35,696 nt of DNA, taken from contig JALRMH010000097.1 in the NCBI GenBank assembly GCA_026119935.1, positions 1 to 35,696 on the forward strand, read 5' to 3'. The notes below the pieces were generated by a model, which worked only from the letters and a program-made list of their open reading frames with translations, did no database searches and was not told the origin of the DNA. Positions within the stretch are counted from its first letter, which is position 1. Each line of letters begins with the position of its first letter. The position numbers and the translations under genes are program-made. Below, piece by piece: positions 10,169 to 21,258 of the stretch. The stretch comes from Endothia cerciana. Its lineage: Eukaryota; Ascomycota; Sordariomycetes; Diaporthales; Cryphonectriaceae.

Positions 10169-11623
10169 GGGAGCAATGATAGTCTTCCGTAGTCATATAT
10201 ACTTGGCAGATATAAAATTCCACAGAAGAACTATCCATCTCAGCTTTTGTTCTCAGTCTACGTGAATGCATAATGAAGAAGGAAAATTTTGAGTCGGAGA
10301 AGTGATGGGGGGACCAGATAGTGATTGCAAAACACAGATTTGTGATAGATCCAAACAAAGAATAACTTGCCTCGGACATACGCTGCGTTCCGTAGCCTTC
10401 CCAAAACGTCTACCCTGAAGGGGCGAACCAAAAGGTTGTAGTACCATAGATCTGCCAACTCATTTTGACTAGTAGCCTACAATATTGAAATACGGAGATA
10501 CGCCTGTTTTAGATTTTTAAGGTAACTCGTAAGCTAGCTTTGCAGAATACTATCATCCCTTAGCAAATGTAATGTTTCTTCGTTGTCACAAGCTCTCCAT
10601 TTACAGGGAAAGACATTAGCGGAGATGACGGGGAAACCGAACGCATGATGAAATCTGTCCGTTTAAGCTCGGGCGAAGAAATGACCGAACGCTGCTTGTC
10701 ACAAACCATCTAGGGATAGATTTCCGTACGGCTGGGTATTATAACCCATCCAACATGCATGTTGCGGAACAGGTTACGAGCAACAAAGACCAACAGGATG
10801 CGAGTGCCAGGATCCGACAGCCGCCATGTTGCGTACGTGATACCAGGGCTAAAATTAATTCCTCAATCAGTAGAATCAGTGTACTTAGCACCGCTCTTGT
10901 TAGCATAAACCTTTGTTGTACTTCAAAATTTACAGAATACTGCAGTGCTCATCATAATAACTTCAAAAAGTAAGGATGATTGTTCAGGTGCTGGCATACC
11001 CAGCCGCACGCGTCTTACCCCTGAGTGTTCCGTCCCAAGCAGCTTTCAGTCATTTCTTTGCCCGAGACTGCAAACGGACAAAAGTACCCTTCAAACAACA
11101 ACTCAATATTACAATTAGTTATGACTGCGACAATGGGGTTGGGGTGCTCAGGGACTCGCAATCTTCCTTCTTGAATCCGAGAAAGCTCCGCAAATACCTG
11201 ACCAAGAACCGGCCAATGCACCTCTAGATGTTCTTGATTTTTATCCCTGAGGTCAGGCTATACACGGCGTTGAGGGGCTTGGCTCCTTTGAAATTTGTGG
11301 GTAAGCTGCAACCTACTAGCTCCTGCAAGATAGGGCGGCGGAACTAAAGCGAATCAAATGCTCGTTGTCTATCGCCGTGTGTGACGATTATGGTAACTTT
11401 GGTATCAATGCGATCCGTGGTTAATTCCATGAAGATATGCATTTAGATCCTTTAATTTTGTAGCGCGAGCGTGTGACTACGCCTAGCTGTAGTTGCAAAG
11501 GTTTGGATCTCCCTTCGTTTTTAAAACCTGACCATACATGCTTCCGAGTAACAAACTTCCTTTGAACTAATTATACGGCTGTGCAAGTTTCGGCAGTGCC
11601 ATTGAATCTTGACAAGAAAAAAA
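10169..11623. other. 1.45 kb with no recognisable gene
   Basis: Several short open frames occur (10755-10973 and 10976-11227 on +, 11015-11221 and 10258-10458 on -). None shows a domain, signal peptide or intron pattern I can recognise. The 16-mer 'aacccatccaacatgc' at 10743-10758 recurs at 27403-27418 with weaker similarity downstream, suggesting a shared old repeat. Confidence 0.4.
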
Positions 11624-12364
11624 ATGGCACCTGAGAAGCCCTCTTCGTCCCGTCTGGCTCTTTTTAATTCGAAAACCAAGCCACATCAAAAACATTATGA
11701 CCGTATCGACCTAGCTTCATCTGAGGATGGAGTGCCAGACGATGATGAACTTCAATCAGGCTTTTTTTGCCAATAGGGGCGCATTTCAAAAGAGAAACTA
11801 TGGGTTTACATCATCATTCTTTACATGCTCGTCTCCTCTGCACTACTTTTGCATCTTGAACTCTCTGTTTCTAAACACGAAAACCAGCAATCAAACCTGC
11901 CGCCCACTATCGAGACCAACTCCTCCATCATGTTTTCACCTTGCGGCAATACCCCAGCAGAAGCCCGTGAGGCTGGCTGTGTATTCGATATAATGGCTTT
12001 TTCTTGGCTCCCACCTCGTTGTCATGACGAAGAGCTTATGGAAGAATTCAAGCAATTCAAGGAGTGGGCATGTTATCTGGACCGCAATCGCACGAGACCA
12101 ATCTCTCATGATCTAGCCCTTACAGGGGAGTTTGGTGCGTTATATACTGAGTTTGAGTATCATCTGCAGCACTGTACATTCTTGTGGAAAAAGATGCACC
12201 GGGCATTGTTAGGTGAACATGGAAAAATGGCCATAGACTCTGTGACGGCCACGTATACGCACACGGAGCACTGTTCGGATATGTTATTGTCAACAAGGGC
12301 CACGGCTCTCGATGCCATCAATGCAGTTATTCTTGTCAAGTACCCGGACTGTAGGATGGAATGA
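11624..12364 (+). pseudogene. UstYa-like double-HXXHC membrane protein, one TAG
   Basis: Single frame of 247 codons from ATG 11624 to TGA 12364, broken only by TAG at 11774-11776 (codon 51), just before the membrane helix (about residues 57-75, LWVYIIILYMLVSSALLLHL). Lumenal part: CGNTPAEAREAGCVFDIM, SWLPPRCHDEELMEEF, then HLQHC (12161-12175, followed by TFLWKKMHRAL) and HTEHC (12260-12274). The two HXXHC motifs are 33 codons apart, the same spacing as in the UstYa gene upstream. This Cys-rich fungal family is widespread, unannotated and plausibly a branch of UstYa-type oxidases. If TAG is natural, translation could restart at Met 68 (11825) but would lose much of the cytoplasmic part. CAG or TGG changed to TAG is the simpler reading. 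Confidence 0.75.
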
Positions 12365-12958
12365 GTTCATGTAATTAAGTTCTGGCACTATCGTTAGACA
12401 TGCATGGAAAGTAGTATTCTTGTGCGCACAAATACCCGGTATAGAAATAGGGAGAGATGGGATCCGGGAAAAGGAAGAAAGGGGGGGGGGGTTGTTTCCA
12501 GCAAGTTCGAGATGAATAACAATGTAGTTCGTATTTTGAGCGCTAACGTCTTTGCGATATGATGCCCGGCTGCTCAAGAGCGGTGTACTTCGTTTAGCTT
12601 TTGACTTGTAATTCCAGGCCCAGTGTATGGATACATAAACGGACAATAAGAAAGTCCCGAGCAGAGGAGAAAGATGGAGCTGATCTTCAACGTTTTCTGA
12701 CCGTCGACAGCCTCGGGACCGAACCATCGGAACGAGGCCGAGCCTTTCCCTTCCTTCGTCTGTGCTTAGCTAGCTTTGAATCCGGGCCCAAAGTACAAGA
12801 TAAAGGATTTCAATCCTCGTAATATGAAGAGTACGAATAGAGATGCAATCAAGGCCTCCTAGTAACCCATTTTCAAATATAAATTCGACATATCGACACA
12901 TTATACCTGCTTTGAATAGATCATTTAATTTGTTCAATCTCGGAGCCCAGAAATAACA
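12365..12958. other. intergenic, no gene seen
   Basis: Holds a G run near 12481-12490. The minus-strand open frame at 12290-12727 overlaps the previous gene's end and has no recognisable domain. Probably 3' end of the double-HXXHC gene and promoter of the oxygenase. Confidence 0.5.
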
Positions 12959-13867
12959 ATGTACTCTACCTCGATTCTCGTCACTCTCAATCTTCTCATC
13001 ATACCAGCCGTATACCTCTACAGCACAGGACAAATTTTCGATGGGTTCCAGAATAATGTCTGGCATTGGCTCAGCACGCGGGCTGACTAAAATATAACGT
13101 TGCCAAATGTTGCTAATTATACCTGCCCAACAACCCTTATGCAGCCCAAATTCTTGTCTTACGAGCCAATCATAGTATATATCGAGGGCTTCCTTACCGA
13201 CTTTGAAGCCGACTACTTGAAAGCCCTAGCTGAGCCTCTCTACGAAGTATCTCAGCTGTATAAGAATAGAGTTGAAGGCGCGAAGGGCATTATAACCGAC
13301 AATCAAATTCGCAAATCGGAAACAGCCTGGCTTCCTTCGCCGGATCCTGTGGTGAGCTGTGTCCGCGCGCGCGCTGCTGAGTTTGAGGGTTACGCGCCTA
13401 ATAGCACGGTAGATGTACTTGCCGCGGTGCGGTATAAGCAAGGAGGTAGTTTCAAAGTCCATTACGATTAGGACAGGAAGGGGCAGAAGGAGGTCGACTA
13501 CCGAACAAGTTTCTTTGTTATCCTGGAAGCGGAGAACTGTGTAAGCGGCTCAACATATTTTCCTTCCGTGAAAGTTCCAGCATGGGGAAACCTGTATAAA
13601 GATGGAAGGCCTTAGTGCAAGTGGATCGACTGTGAGGCTGCTGAAAGTGATCAAAGCCGAGACGGCATTGCGGTTAAGCTGATTAGTGGCAATGCGCTCT
13701 TCTGGGTAAATTTCAGAGAGGACGGGAGTGGCATTGCGGAGACTGCGCACACCGGAGAACCGGTTTTGAATGGAACAAAGATCGGCATGAACATTTGGAC
13801 TTTAGGAAGGATTAGGAAAGTAGGCGGTGGACTTCTAGACAACAATGCTTTCGTAACAGCCGTATAA
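12959..13867 (+). pseudogene. prolyl-4-hydroxylase-like 2OG-Fe(II) oxygenase, three stops
   Basis: One uninterrupted frame of 303 codons from ATG 12959 to TAA 13867 apart from TAA at 13088-13090, TAG at 13469-13471 and TAG at 13613-13615. N-terminal signal anchor (MYSTSILVTLNLLIIPAVYL), then FLTDFEADYLKALAEP, a Trp-containing SETAWLPSPDP, the iron ligands H-Y-D (13460-13468), a distal His in AHTGEPVLNG (13748-13750), the 2OG-binding Lys in GTKIGMNIWT (13778-13780) and a GSTYFP strand. All parts of a fungal P4H-type hydroxylase are present. The TAG after HYD and the one in GRP*CKW both stand where relatives commonly have Trp, so TGG changed to TAG is likely. Same strand as the two HXXHC genes; a peptide-hydroxylating role is inference. 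Confidence 0.85.
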
Positions 13868-13918
13868 GCGCTGGGATCCTGAAACCCTCGACCTACTGTT
13901 AATAAATACTTGCATAAA

Positions 13919-14015
13919 TATTAGTATTGTTTCCGTATTCAAAAACTTTACTTGGCATAATTTCTACTTGTATAAACTTTTGTAATACTTGCATATTTCG
14001 AAGTACTGCAAACCT
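13919..14015 (+). repeat. dispersed repeat, copy B
   Basis: Plus-orientation partner of 5768-5865 (inverted relative to it). Lies just after the oxygenase relic in an AT-rich patch with repeated 'acttgcat' words. Confidence 0.55.
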
Positions 14016-14051
14016 TAGTATATTTTGTTTATAGTGGTGTACTGTAATTAA

Positions 14052-14572
14052 CCGTGCCTTCGCCTTGAAAGCGGCGCAGACGCCCTGGTGGGCGAATTTC
14101 TTCGTGGGGTGCCAAGCATAGCTCTACCACGTGCGGTTCACGATGCGATTGTACAGGTCACTGCGAGATTCCTACAACACCCCCTCGCCAAGTCTTACGC
14201 CGCATTCTCCCCTATAGACCTGCGTCAGTCCTTAGTCTCCGTAGAGGCAGGTACCGAATCCCAACTATGTTTAGACTCTACTTCTCCGCACTACCTATTT
14301 GCATCGGGGATATGGTACCGGGGAAAGACGGCAAGGAGAAAGAATTTGACGAGATTCCCTGCAAGATGACCGTCGCCTACAACAGAGATCTGGTCGCTTT
14401 CTGGAAGGCATCTGATAGGCATCAAGTCGGCTTGATGGAGTTGGCCGAACCGTTTTTGAGGAGGATAACTGTGCTTTTCAATACTCCAGTTCCTGAAGGC
14501 TTTCCACCGGTCCAGACGCCAAACTTAAGCGGGCTTGGAAAAGTCGAGAAGTACCCACAGAGAGAGTATTAA
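14052..14572 (+). pseudogene. unrecognised coding relic
   Basis: Two overlapping open frames read like one protein with a shift near 14270-14320. First frame: EFLRGVPSIALPRAVHDAIV, FLQHPLAKSYAAFSPIDLRQ, VSVEAGTESQLCLDSTSPHY. Second frame: FDEIPCKMTVAYNRDLVAFW, GLMELAEPFLRRITVLFNTP to a TAA at 14570-14572. There is no start codon in good context and I cannot name the family. Composition is protein-like and the strand matches the upstream cluster genes, so it may be a further member. Confidence 0.4.
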
Positions 14573-15235
14573 TCCGAGTCCAACTCACCCATGGTTGGAG
14601 CTTCCAAAGTCTGGATCAGCACAGAGATGTTAAACAGATGTGTACAATTCCATGTTTAGAGCTGGCGGGACGAGCTTCACCTGGGTGCCTCTTTCAATCA
14701 AAGTTTTCATGAGAAGAATTCTATGGAAGTTCGGTTGAATCAGATCATAGAACTTGTTGTAGGTTTAGGTATTCGTAGATAAAAAGTGAAAAAGATAGGA
14801 TAATAAGAAGGGCTTTTGTAATTCGGAATAGAGACAGTGATATAAAGAGCACTGCTACTTCTAACCTTACCAGCCGGTTTCAATGAGCCGACAGCGACAT
14901 CGACAGCGGGATCGCAAACTCCTTTATAAGACTTTTCTATCTGGAATCTCCTAATCGTCGTCTTGAATCTGTTCATGATTACCTATCTTCTCAGATATTT
15001 AAGAAAATTTAAGCTAAAGAACAAGGAGGATGAAAGTATAGAAGAAGACTTTGCAGTATAAATTGATATCATCTAATAAGACTCATCGTGTAACAGTCCC
15101 GAGACCGCGTAGCTTAAGAAACACTGTCATTTTACTAGCCATGCATTGCTAATGAAACTCGGACCCTAGCTTTCAAAACTTTAACTATAAAGCTGAAGCT
15201 TAAAGGCTTCCTACTTGTTATTTACTTATAAATCC
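14573..15235. other. intergenic, one weak minus-strand ORF
   Basis: The minus-strand frame from ATG 14976 (MNRFKTTIRRFQIEKSYKGV) has a donor-like GTAAGG about 110 bp in and no recognisable domain. It could be a first exon of a small gene or chance. AT-rich otherwise; gives the 3' flank of the zincin gene. Confidence 0.3.
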
Positions 15236-17484
15236 CTAATTTTGCCGACGTGATATTGTGACTCTCTGAGCTGAAACAATATTATCAAATGCTGAGCCAG
15301 GGTCCTCCATCATACCGCATATAGCTTCAAACTCCACTCCTTCAAGAGCGTCTGCTTCAAGTAGTTCTGGTGCCAAAATTGCTGCGAAAGCGGTCAGTTC
15401 TCCTACTATCGCCTCGCAGTCAAAACCATCATCAGTCTTATCTAATATTACACCGATATTGAGGTGATTTGCGTAAGGGTCGTCTTTAGTACCAGCGACA
15501 ACTGTGATCAAATCGGGCGCATTGCACATGCGTGCGCTATAATGGCAGACCACGGGATTCCCGCAAGTGTCCTCGCAACGTTCGTTCAGGGCATGGGCTT
15601 CTTCCTCAGCTAGCCCGTCACGCTCCCAAAGGATGGTATCGTCGTCACGACGAACTTTGCGCCGGAGGCGCCTGGTCGGAATTGGGCCCGAGCCACAACC
15701 GGAACCTGTTTCGTCGGCATCGGCCTCGTACTCGACCTCTTGGCATAAATTCAGGCCGGAATTGTTGAGAGCAGAAACCCACGATGCGAGGCCAGTCGCA
15801 AGCATTTGGTTAAAAACGTCCAAACTCGAATACTGAGCACCATCGATATACATGGCCGGCTTAAGGGGCTCCTCGCCTTCGGCAAGAACAGCTTCGACAT
15901 TATCCATCTCCTGGTGGTCATTCTTGCAACTATCGTCATCGCACATATTCGCCAGCTTGCCGTACATCTCGGTTGCCAGTTTCGAGCCACCACTGTCACC
16001 ATCATCCGCGTTTCCAATATCGATAGTGCCGACATTGGCCACCCACGCAATAATAGTAGGCGACGCCGCCGCCGTCGTGGGTGTGCAGCCGGACACGGTG
16101 GTACAAGTCTCTTAGCCTCCACCGACGCCGCCAACCAGCGTGCAGGCGTTGCAACTGGAGGTCCAGGTCGATGTATCGGTTGTAACGCTAGCTTGAGCGG
16201 TGGTGCCGGGCACGCTGGAGTATGCACAGCTCTCTGAGTATGCCGTCGCGCTTTTAATAATGCTAAGGGTCAACGTGCTAGACCCAACCACGCAATCGCA
16301 GTAGCCTTCATCAAGTCCCGTGCCAGGGGATGGGCCTACCACTAAACAGTCGATAGATAGCGGTCTGGTAATCATGCTTGTCGCTTCCGCAGTGATAGAT
16401 AAGGTCGATGGCACAGACACTGTAGCTAGTGGGGCGGTTGTTGCGCCTGAACACTCACCAGCGTCAGCGTCACGCTTCGCATTGTTGCAGGATGGTGCCA
16501 CAGGGTCTTTGAATCGCGTAGCTTGGTTGCTAGTGAAGCACTGGCTTGAGGTCCAAAAAACTTCGAGTGCTAGCCAAGTGTAGCTATCGGCGTTGTTAAT
16601 GCACTTGTTAGGCTGATCTTTAAGCATCTAGCGCGTATTATAAGGACCTGTTCTTGAACGTCAGCCCTAGCAACTATTACTATGTAAGCAGAGAAGCAAT
16701 GCAACTCATGATACCGGACTTGTCTAGATGACTAAAGATCTTGGATGGAGCGTAACCTCGATCGAGTAAGCTATTGCCACTTGAGCATATAGGTTCTTTG
16801 TGCTATAAAGTGTTATTTCGAGTAGGGCTTGTTCATCGTCATCATACTATATCCGTCTTTTCCACCAACATCTGTAATATGACTTCTAATAACAGCCTTC
16901 CCGATCTCATCGTTGTGCATCCACTCGTGCAGAAAGGTGGCGCCGAGGAAATCTATATTGTCATTCATAGTATCGCCAATATCATCACACGTTATCTGAT
17001 TATACTTAGGTATCTGGGCGTACGCTGCAGGGCATAAGTAAGTGTACGAGGAACCTTTAGGCATCTCGTCTGAGATCCTCTCCTCAGGCTATATAAATGT
17101 GTAAGCAACGGCTCCTCCGCTACACCCCTCTATGGTTGGGTTGATATTGGACATGTCGAACCCGCTAATTCTGCAAAGTGCCAAACGGTCCTCGCCTTCC
17201 CCTGGGTTATCCGGGTCAGCTACAATCCGCTCGAACACTTTCTGAACCTTTGCATGGTCGCTTTCTAGAAAGTATTTCAACCATATATCCTTGTAGTCGT
17301 CGTAGTTCTGTAACACTCGCGCAACAAGGTCGATAGCGTCAGGCAACGCTGCTTTAAGCACCTCTTCCTGGCCGGATGCAAATTTTGTCGTGTCTATGAA
17401 AAGAGGGTATACTCTTCGAGACAAGAGCGGGTGACCTATAGCCTACGGAAGCAGCATAAGGTGGATTATGATATATAATAACAT
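15236..17484 (-). pseudogene. secreted zincin metalloprotease with C-terminal Cys-rich module
   Basis: ATG at 17484 begins MLLYIIIHLMLLP, a signal peptide interrupted by TAG (17443-17445). Then VYPLFIDTTKFASGQEE, DAIDLVARVLQNYDDYKDIW, GFDMSNINPTIEGCSGGAVA, a TAG (17089-17091), YLCPAAYAQIPKYNQITCDD and the zinc site ATFLHEWMHND (HExxH 16915-16929) with a likely third ligand in HITDVGGKDGY, as in M35-like zincins. At least one intron lies between about 16815 and 16620; its ends are unresolved. A Thr/Ser-rich linker (LVVGPSPGTGLDEGYCDC) leads, past a TAA at about 16108-16110, to a long acidic Cys-rich domain (MYIDGAQYSS, YEADADETGSGCGSGPI, CEDTCGNPVVCHY). All three stops fit CpA-to-TpA change. 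Confidence 0.8.
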
Positions 17485-18402
17485 GGTAAAAGATGTTGAA
17501 GGTTGATCGATAAGGTAGCAGTTGACAATGAATAAAGAGTGAAATGAGGATGAAAGTGATGTTCAAAGTCTGAGGATCGAGATTATGATATGTAAGTAGG
17601 ATAGTTCTCAAGGTGTTGAGAGAGGAACTGTGATTTTGATCCAAAGTTATCATTATTGATGAGCTTCTGGCATACACTATTCTTCTTATACTTTGAAAAT
17701 TAGCAATCTTTACCAACTTCAAGTTTATTACTATGCCCGGCTAGTAAAGCACTTTCCTTAAAGGTTCTCTGACATCAACTTCCGACTTTTTTTCCGAGCA
17801 TATAATTTGATCTATTTTAATACTAATAATATGCAGTCATATACGCTATAGGGGCGATAGCAATTGAATATTATCATCAGTGTTGGTCAGCTTTACTGAG
17901 ACTGCTAAGGGCTTACTTGAAGCTCTGTTAGGGGCTTATAAAAGAAGGCTGAAACATTGAGACATATCCAGTAAATGTTAATTAAAGAGCAATGTTAGTA
18001 GGCAGATTGAGTGAGCTCCTGAGCGCCTGCTTAAGCTATAAATATATCTATATAGCTCTATTGCAAGGCCTTTTAATACGGGAGGATTATACGTGTTGTA
18101 CTACTTGATTAGAACAACCTATTTTTCGGCCTGATTAATATTTGAACTCTTAAGAGCAAATAACTGCTAATTTAAGAAACTATTATAACCCTATTAGGAA
18201 AAGCCCTTGGCTGTGCTAACATAATTGTAACGGCGTGGACGGGTAAGCAAATCACTTGCTAGCAGCTCAGGCCTGTCGCTTTATATAGCCGCTTGTTATC
18301 CCGTTTATGCGTCGACTTTCTATTTCTACACCATTCACCTATTATCAACAAATTCCAACATTTCATCACTTAAGGTCTCTATTATTTCGAATCCGGCCAG
18401 TC
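17485..18402. other. AT-rich intergenic
   Basis: No gene supported. The minus-strand frame 17354-17722 overlaps the zincin start in another frame and is a shadow. A TATA-like 'ctttatatagc' near 18280 lies about 120 bp before the next coding relic. Confidence 0.5.
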
Positions 18403-19005
18403 ATGTCTTCCACCCCCTATATAATGGCGGAAACACATATTCCGACTATGCTTTCATTCACATCAGGGCCTAACCTAAACTCAGGCTCACACTCACTTTA
18501 GTAGGCTCGCAGCGACCAATTACGATCAGCAAAGAAAATTATTCTCTATTCACGCCAGTCAATGCTTTCACGATTACTGAGATGCCCGGTGATCGGACAG
18601 TTCAGACAATCTTTGTCGATACTTGCAGGCGTTCTGCACCACCACTGAGTCTTGACCTCGAGCACGCAGATCAATTCTTAACTTTAGAGCCCAGGGTACC
18701 GTTTGAGCTCCTATAGCTTGAACTTCCGGCCTCTCGGCTCAGACAGATATAGAAACCCAACGACAAAGACGTCTGGGGATTCGAGCGATGATGACAAGTA
18801 TCAAAAGTATAAGTTTTTGATCTTAGGCATGCATCTGTTAGAGCCGGGAAACTATTATTCGATACGGGTGCGAGAAAATGTAGAGATTGATAAATAGCGT
18901 TGGGGATTAAAAGAGGATTTGATGCTTTGCAACTGGAATATCTCAGATAGGGATGCGCTTAAGGTATTCTCGGGTGAAGGTGTCAAGGTTCAAGTTCGGG
19001 AGTAA
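18403..19005 (+). pseudogene. conserved-looking unknown protein, frameshifted
   Basis: Three plus-strand segments form one plausible protein of about 200 residues. First MAETHIPTMLSFTSGPNLNS (18403-18498). Then, in the next frame, LFTPVNAFTITEMPGDRTVQ and LSLDLEHADQFLTLEPRVPF (18501-18710). Then, back in the first frame, LNFRPLGSDRYRNPTTKTSG, YKFLILGMHLLEPGNYYSIR and, after TAG at 18895-18897, RWGLKEDLML to TAA 19003-19005. The strand-like pattern around LEPGNYYSIRV suggests a beta-sandwich. I do not recognise a named family. The TAG precedes RW and fits TGG changed to TAG. Confidence 0.5.
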
Positions 19006-19409
19006 GATACTGAGTGTGCATGTAAAAGGCTTCTAGACTTTCTGAATTCTAATTTCCTGCGGTTACTAGCACTGCTACCTGCTTATCTTTTCCTCTTCTC
19101 TGAAGCTCAAGCTTCGAATCATCATTCATTTACCTCTCTCTTTTGGTCTCTTAGCCTCTTAGAGTCGTCAAACGTTTTCTCTTTTCGACTCAAATCGCAC
19201 AAATTTGATTCAAGTTGCTCGAGCACTCCGCTATAGCAACAAGACATACGAACAAATAGCAGAGTTTTATTTTGCTTGGCCAGATGCACAGTCTACAGCG
19301 GACCCAGGGCCATAGCTGAACTCAGTCAAAACATCCAGATAATAGCCGGGGGGTAGCCTGCTAAGATTTAGAAAGACACTCGAGGACGTTGAGAATATCA
19401 AACAGCTAG
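19006..19409. other. intergenic, nothing recognised
   Basis: Ordinary composition, no coding signal. Ends at the TA target site (19410-19411) of the Pogo-like element. Confidence 0.5.
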
Positions 19410-19411
19410 TA

Positions 19412-19466
19412 AGTCAAAGGACCCACATTCCGCGCACCCCCCATTCCGCGCACCCTGGCCAGCTAC
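19412..19466 (+). repeat. left terminal inverted repeat with internal duplication
   Basis: Starts 'agtcaaaggacccacattcc'. The 14-mer 'cattccgcgcaccc' occurs twice (19426-19439 and 19442-19455, period 16) where the right end has one copy, then continues 'tggccagctac'. An (at)n run follows. Confidence 0.9.
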
Positions 19467-19500
19467 ACGAAATATATATATATATATATATTGAATTTCT

Positions 19501-21122
19501 TTACTCTTCCTCCTCACCTCCAACTATAATACAATCCTCTTCGACCCTAGTCAATTCGACATCGCTCTCTTCATTAGAACTATCTGCATCCCTATTAGCC
19601 TCTTCCTAGGCCCTCTGTATATCCTTAACACCAGCGAACCTGGAATTTGGACTTAATTCAATCTTCTTTCTCTTTTTAGGCTTGGTAGCCTCCACCTGGG
19701 TCTTAAGAGCTTAGATCCTTTCAAGGGCATTTGCTAATAGTATATCTTTCTCGTCGAAGCCCTTGGTGATTTTTCTGAAGAGAATTCGTTGTTCTGACGA
19801 AGGCTTAACTTGGCCCTTGAAATGATCTAACTGGTCCTTTAGATTCCTAGCCTTTCTGGGTGTTGAAAAGATAGTTGTTTGGTCTAAAGAGTGTTCTGAC
19901 GTAAAGTTGAGTGCTGTTAATAGTCCTGGGCTTGAATTTGATTTGTCCTAAGTATGTTGTTAAGTGTTCTTAAGAAGAAGAGGGCTGAGAAGTGGCTTGA
20001 TAAGGGAAACTGGCTAAAGACCTGAAGCTTTCTACCTAGACCGAATATTCTAGCGAGAAAGTCTATTAAGACAGGCTAGATAATAATTCTTAAGGAAAAT
20101 TCGTTTTTTCTAGAAATTATTAAGTCGCCCTATTAGCTTAGAAGACTAACTTTTTTCTAATAAGCCTGTTTTAATAATAAGAAGACTCTTAAGTCAAAAG
20201 GTTAAAGTATATATAATATATAAAGAGGCAAATAAAGTAATAGAATATTATTCTAAAAATATTCTTATATAAATTTAGTTATTATATAGTTTTTATAGCT
20301 ATCTAGAATTAATAAATAGGTTTTAAAAAGGTTATTAAGTTAGCTTGCTAGGATAAATATCTTTCTTAGCTACTTAAGTACTATATTATTATTTATCTAT
20401 CTATTTGCTATTATAGTAAATTACTAGTTATTAAAAAGCTTTAGATTTATTAGAAACTATTACTATTATATAAACTTTCCTTTGAAAATTACTAAGAGAG
20501 GTAGGTAAGCGCTGGAAGCTGATATATATTTAATAAATAATATCTAGATTCGTACACTAGAGTCTTTTCGATAGATAAAACGTAAATTTCGCTATCCGAG
20601 GACTAAGCTATTCTCGCTTTAGCCTTTAATTATTCTAGCCTTATCTATATTCTATCTATTAGCTAGTTTAATAGTCTAGATATTAGGTAAAGCGAACAGA
20701 TAAAACTAATATCGAATTACTTCTGTTATTGCTTTATTAATACATTTCGAATCCATCCAGCGAGCCCTTAAGGTCCTAATAATTTGATATCGACGTTGAA
20801 AAGCTTGAACCTATTTCTTTCCTATAGTTTGGGGGTCCCCTTTCACAGCGAGGATCCTCGACGCAAAGATCCTAAGCTCTAAGTAGCTAGGTGGAAGCTC
20901 CAGGTCGGCTTAAGCAATAACCTATTAAGCTAGTTTATCTTCTTAGCTAATCGAGAGTCTTTGCTGAGATTCAGAAGATAAAGAATGTGTTAATGCGCCG
21001 GCAATACGTCCTCGAAGTGTAGAAGCTGGAACTGCTTATTCAACCGAGGCCTTTCGAATAGATTAGCCCTTTCTGATAGCTCTGATAGCCGCAGAGACGT
21101 CATCTTCTGAATAGGGCTTCAT
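19501..21122 (-). pseudogene. Pogo-type transposase relic
   Basis: Starts at ATG 21122 with KPYSEDDVSAAIRAIRKG then SIRKAS and PASTLRGRIAG, the N-terminal helix-turn-helix (psq/CENP-B-like) that binds the terminal repeats. The central DDE catalytic part is destroyed by RIP (stops throughout about 20100-20900). The C terminus is readable: FRKITKGFDEKDILLANALE, TQVEATKPKKRKKIELSPNS, then an acidic tail ending EEEE and TAA at 19501-19503. Stops inside these readable parts are TAA or TAG. Confidence 0.85.
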
Positions 21123-21217
21123 AAGGTGCTTGTTGACATTCCATGAAAAAATGAAGTGATTGGAATAAAAATTAAAGGAGAAAAGATAAAGTAAAGAGAG
21201 GTGGTATAAAAAGCGGT

Positions 21218-21256
21218 GTAGCCGGCCAGGGTGCGCGGAATGTGGGTCCTTTGACT
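21218..21256 (-). repeat. right terminal inverted repeat
   Basis: 39 bp. Its reverse complement begins 'agtcaaaggacccacattcc' and ends 'ggccggctac', one mismatch from the left end once the left 16-bp duplication is allowed for. Confidence 0.9.
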
Positions 21257-21258
21257 TA

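Larger units (their letters stand above)
19412..21256 (-). mobile_element. Pogo/Fot1-type DNA transposon, complete but dead
   Basis: 1845 bp bounded by inverted repeats that match perfectly over the outer 28 bp and start AGTCAAAGG, flanked on both sides by TA (19410-19411 and 21257-21258), the target duplication of the Tc1/mariner-Pogo superfamily. The length is normal for Fot1-like elements. The interior carries a transposase relic on the minus strand, and its middle (about 20140-20760) is extremely AT-rich from RIP. It is no longer able to make transposase. Confidence 0.9.

Noticed and set aside
15751..16237. Long open frames opposite and out of frame within the zincin gene (158 and 143 codons).
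   Set aside because: Shadows of the GC-rich zincin coding strand; the in-frame protein continues through with one TAA.
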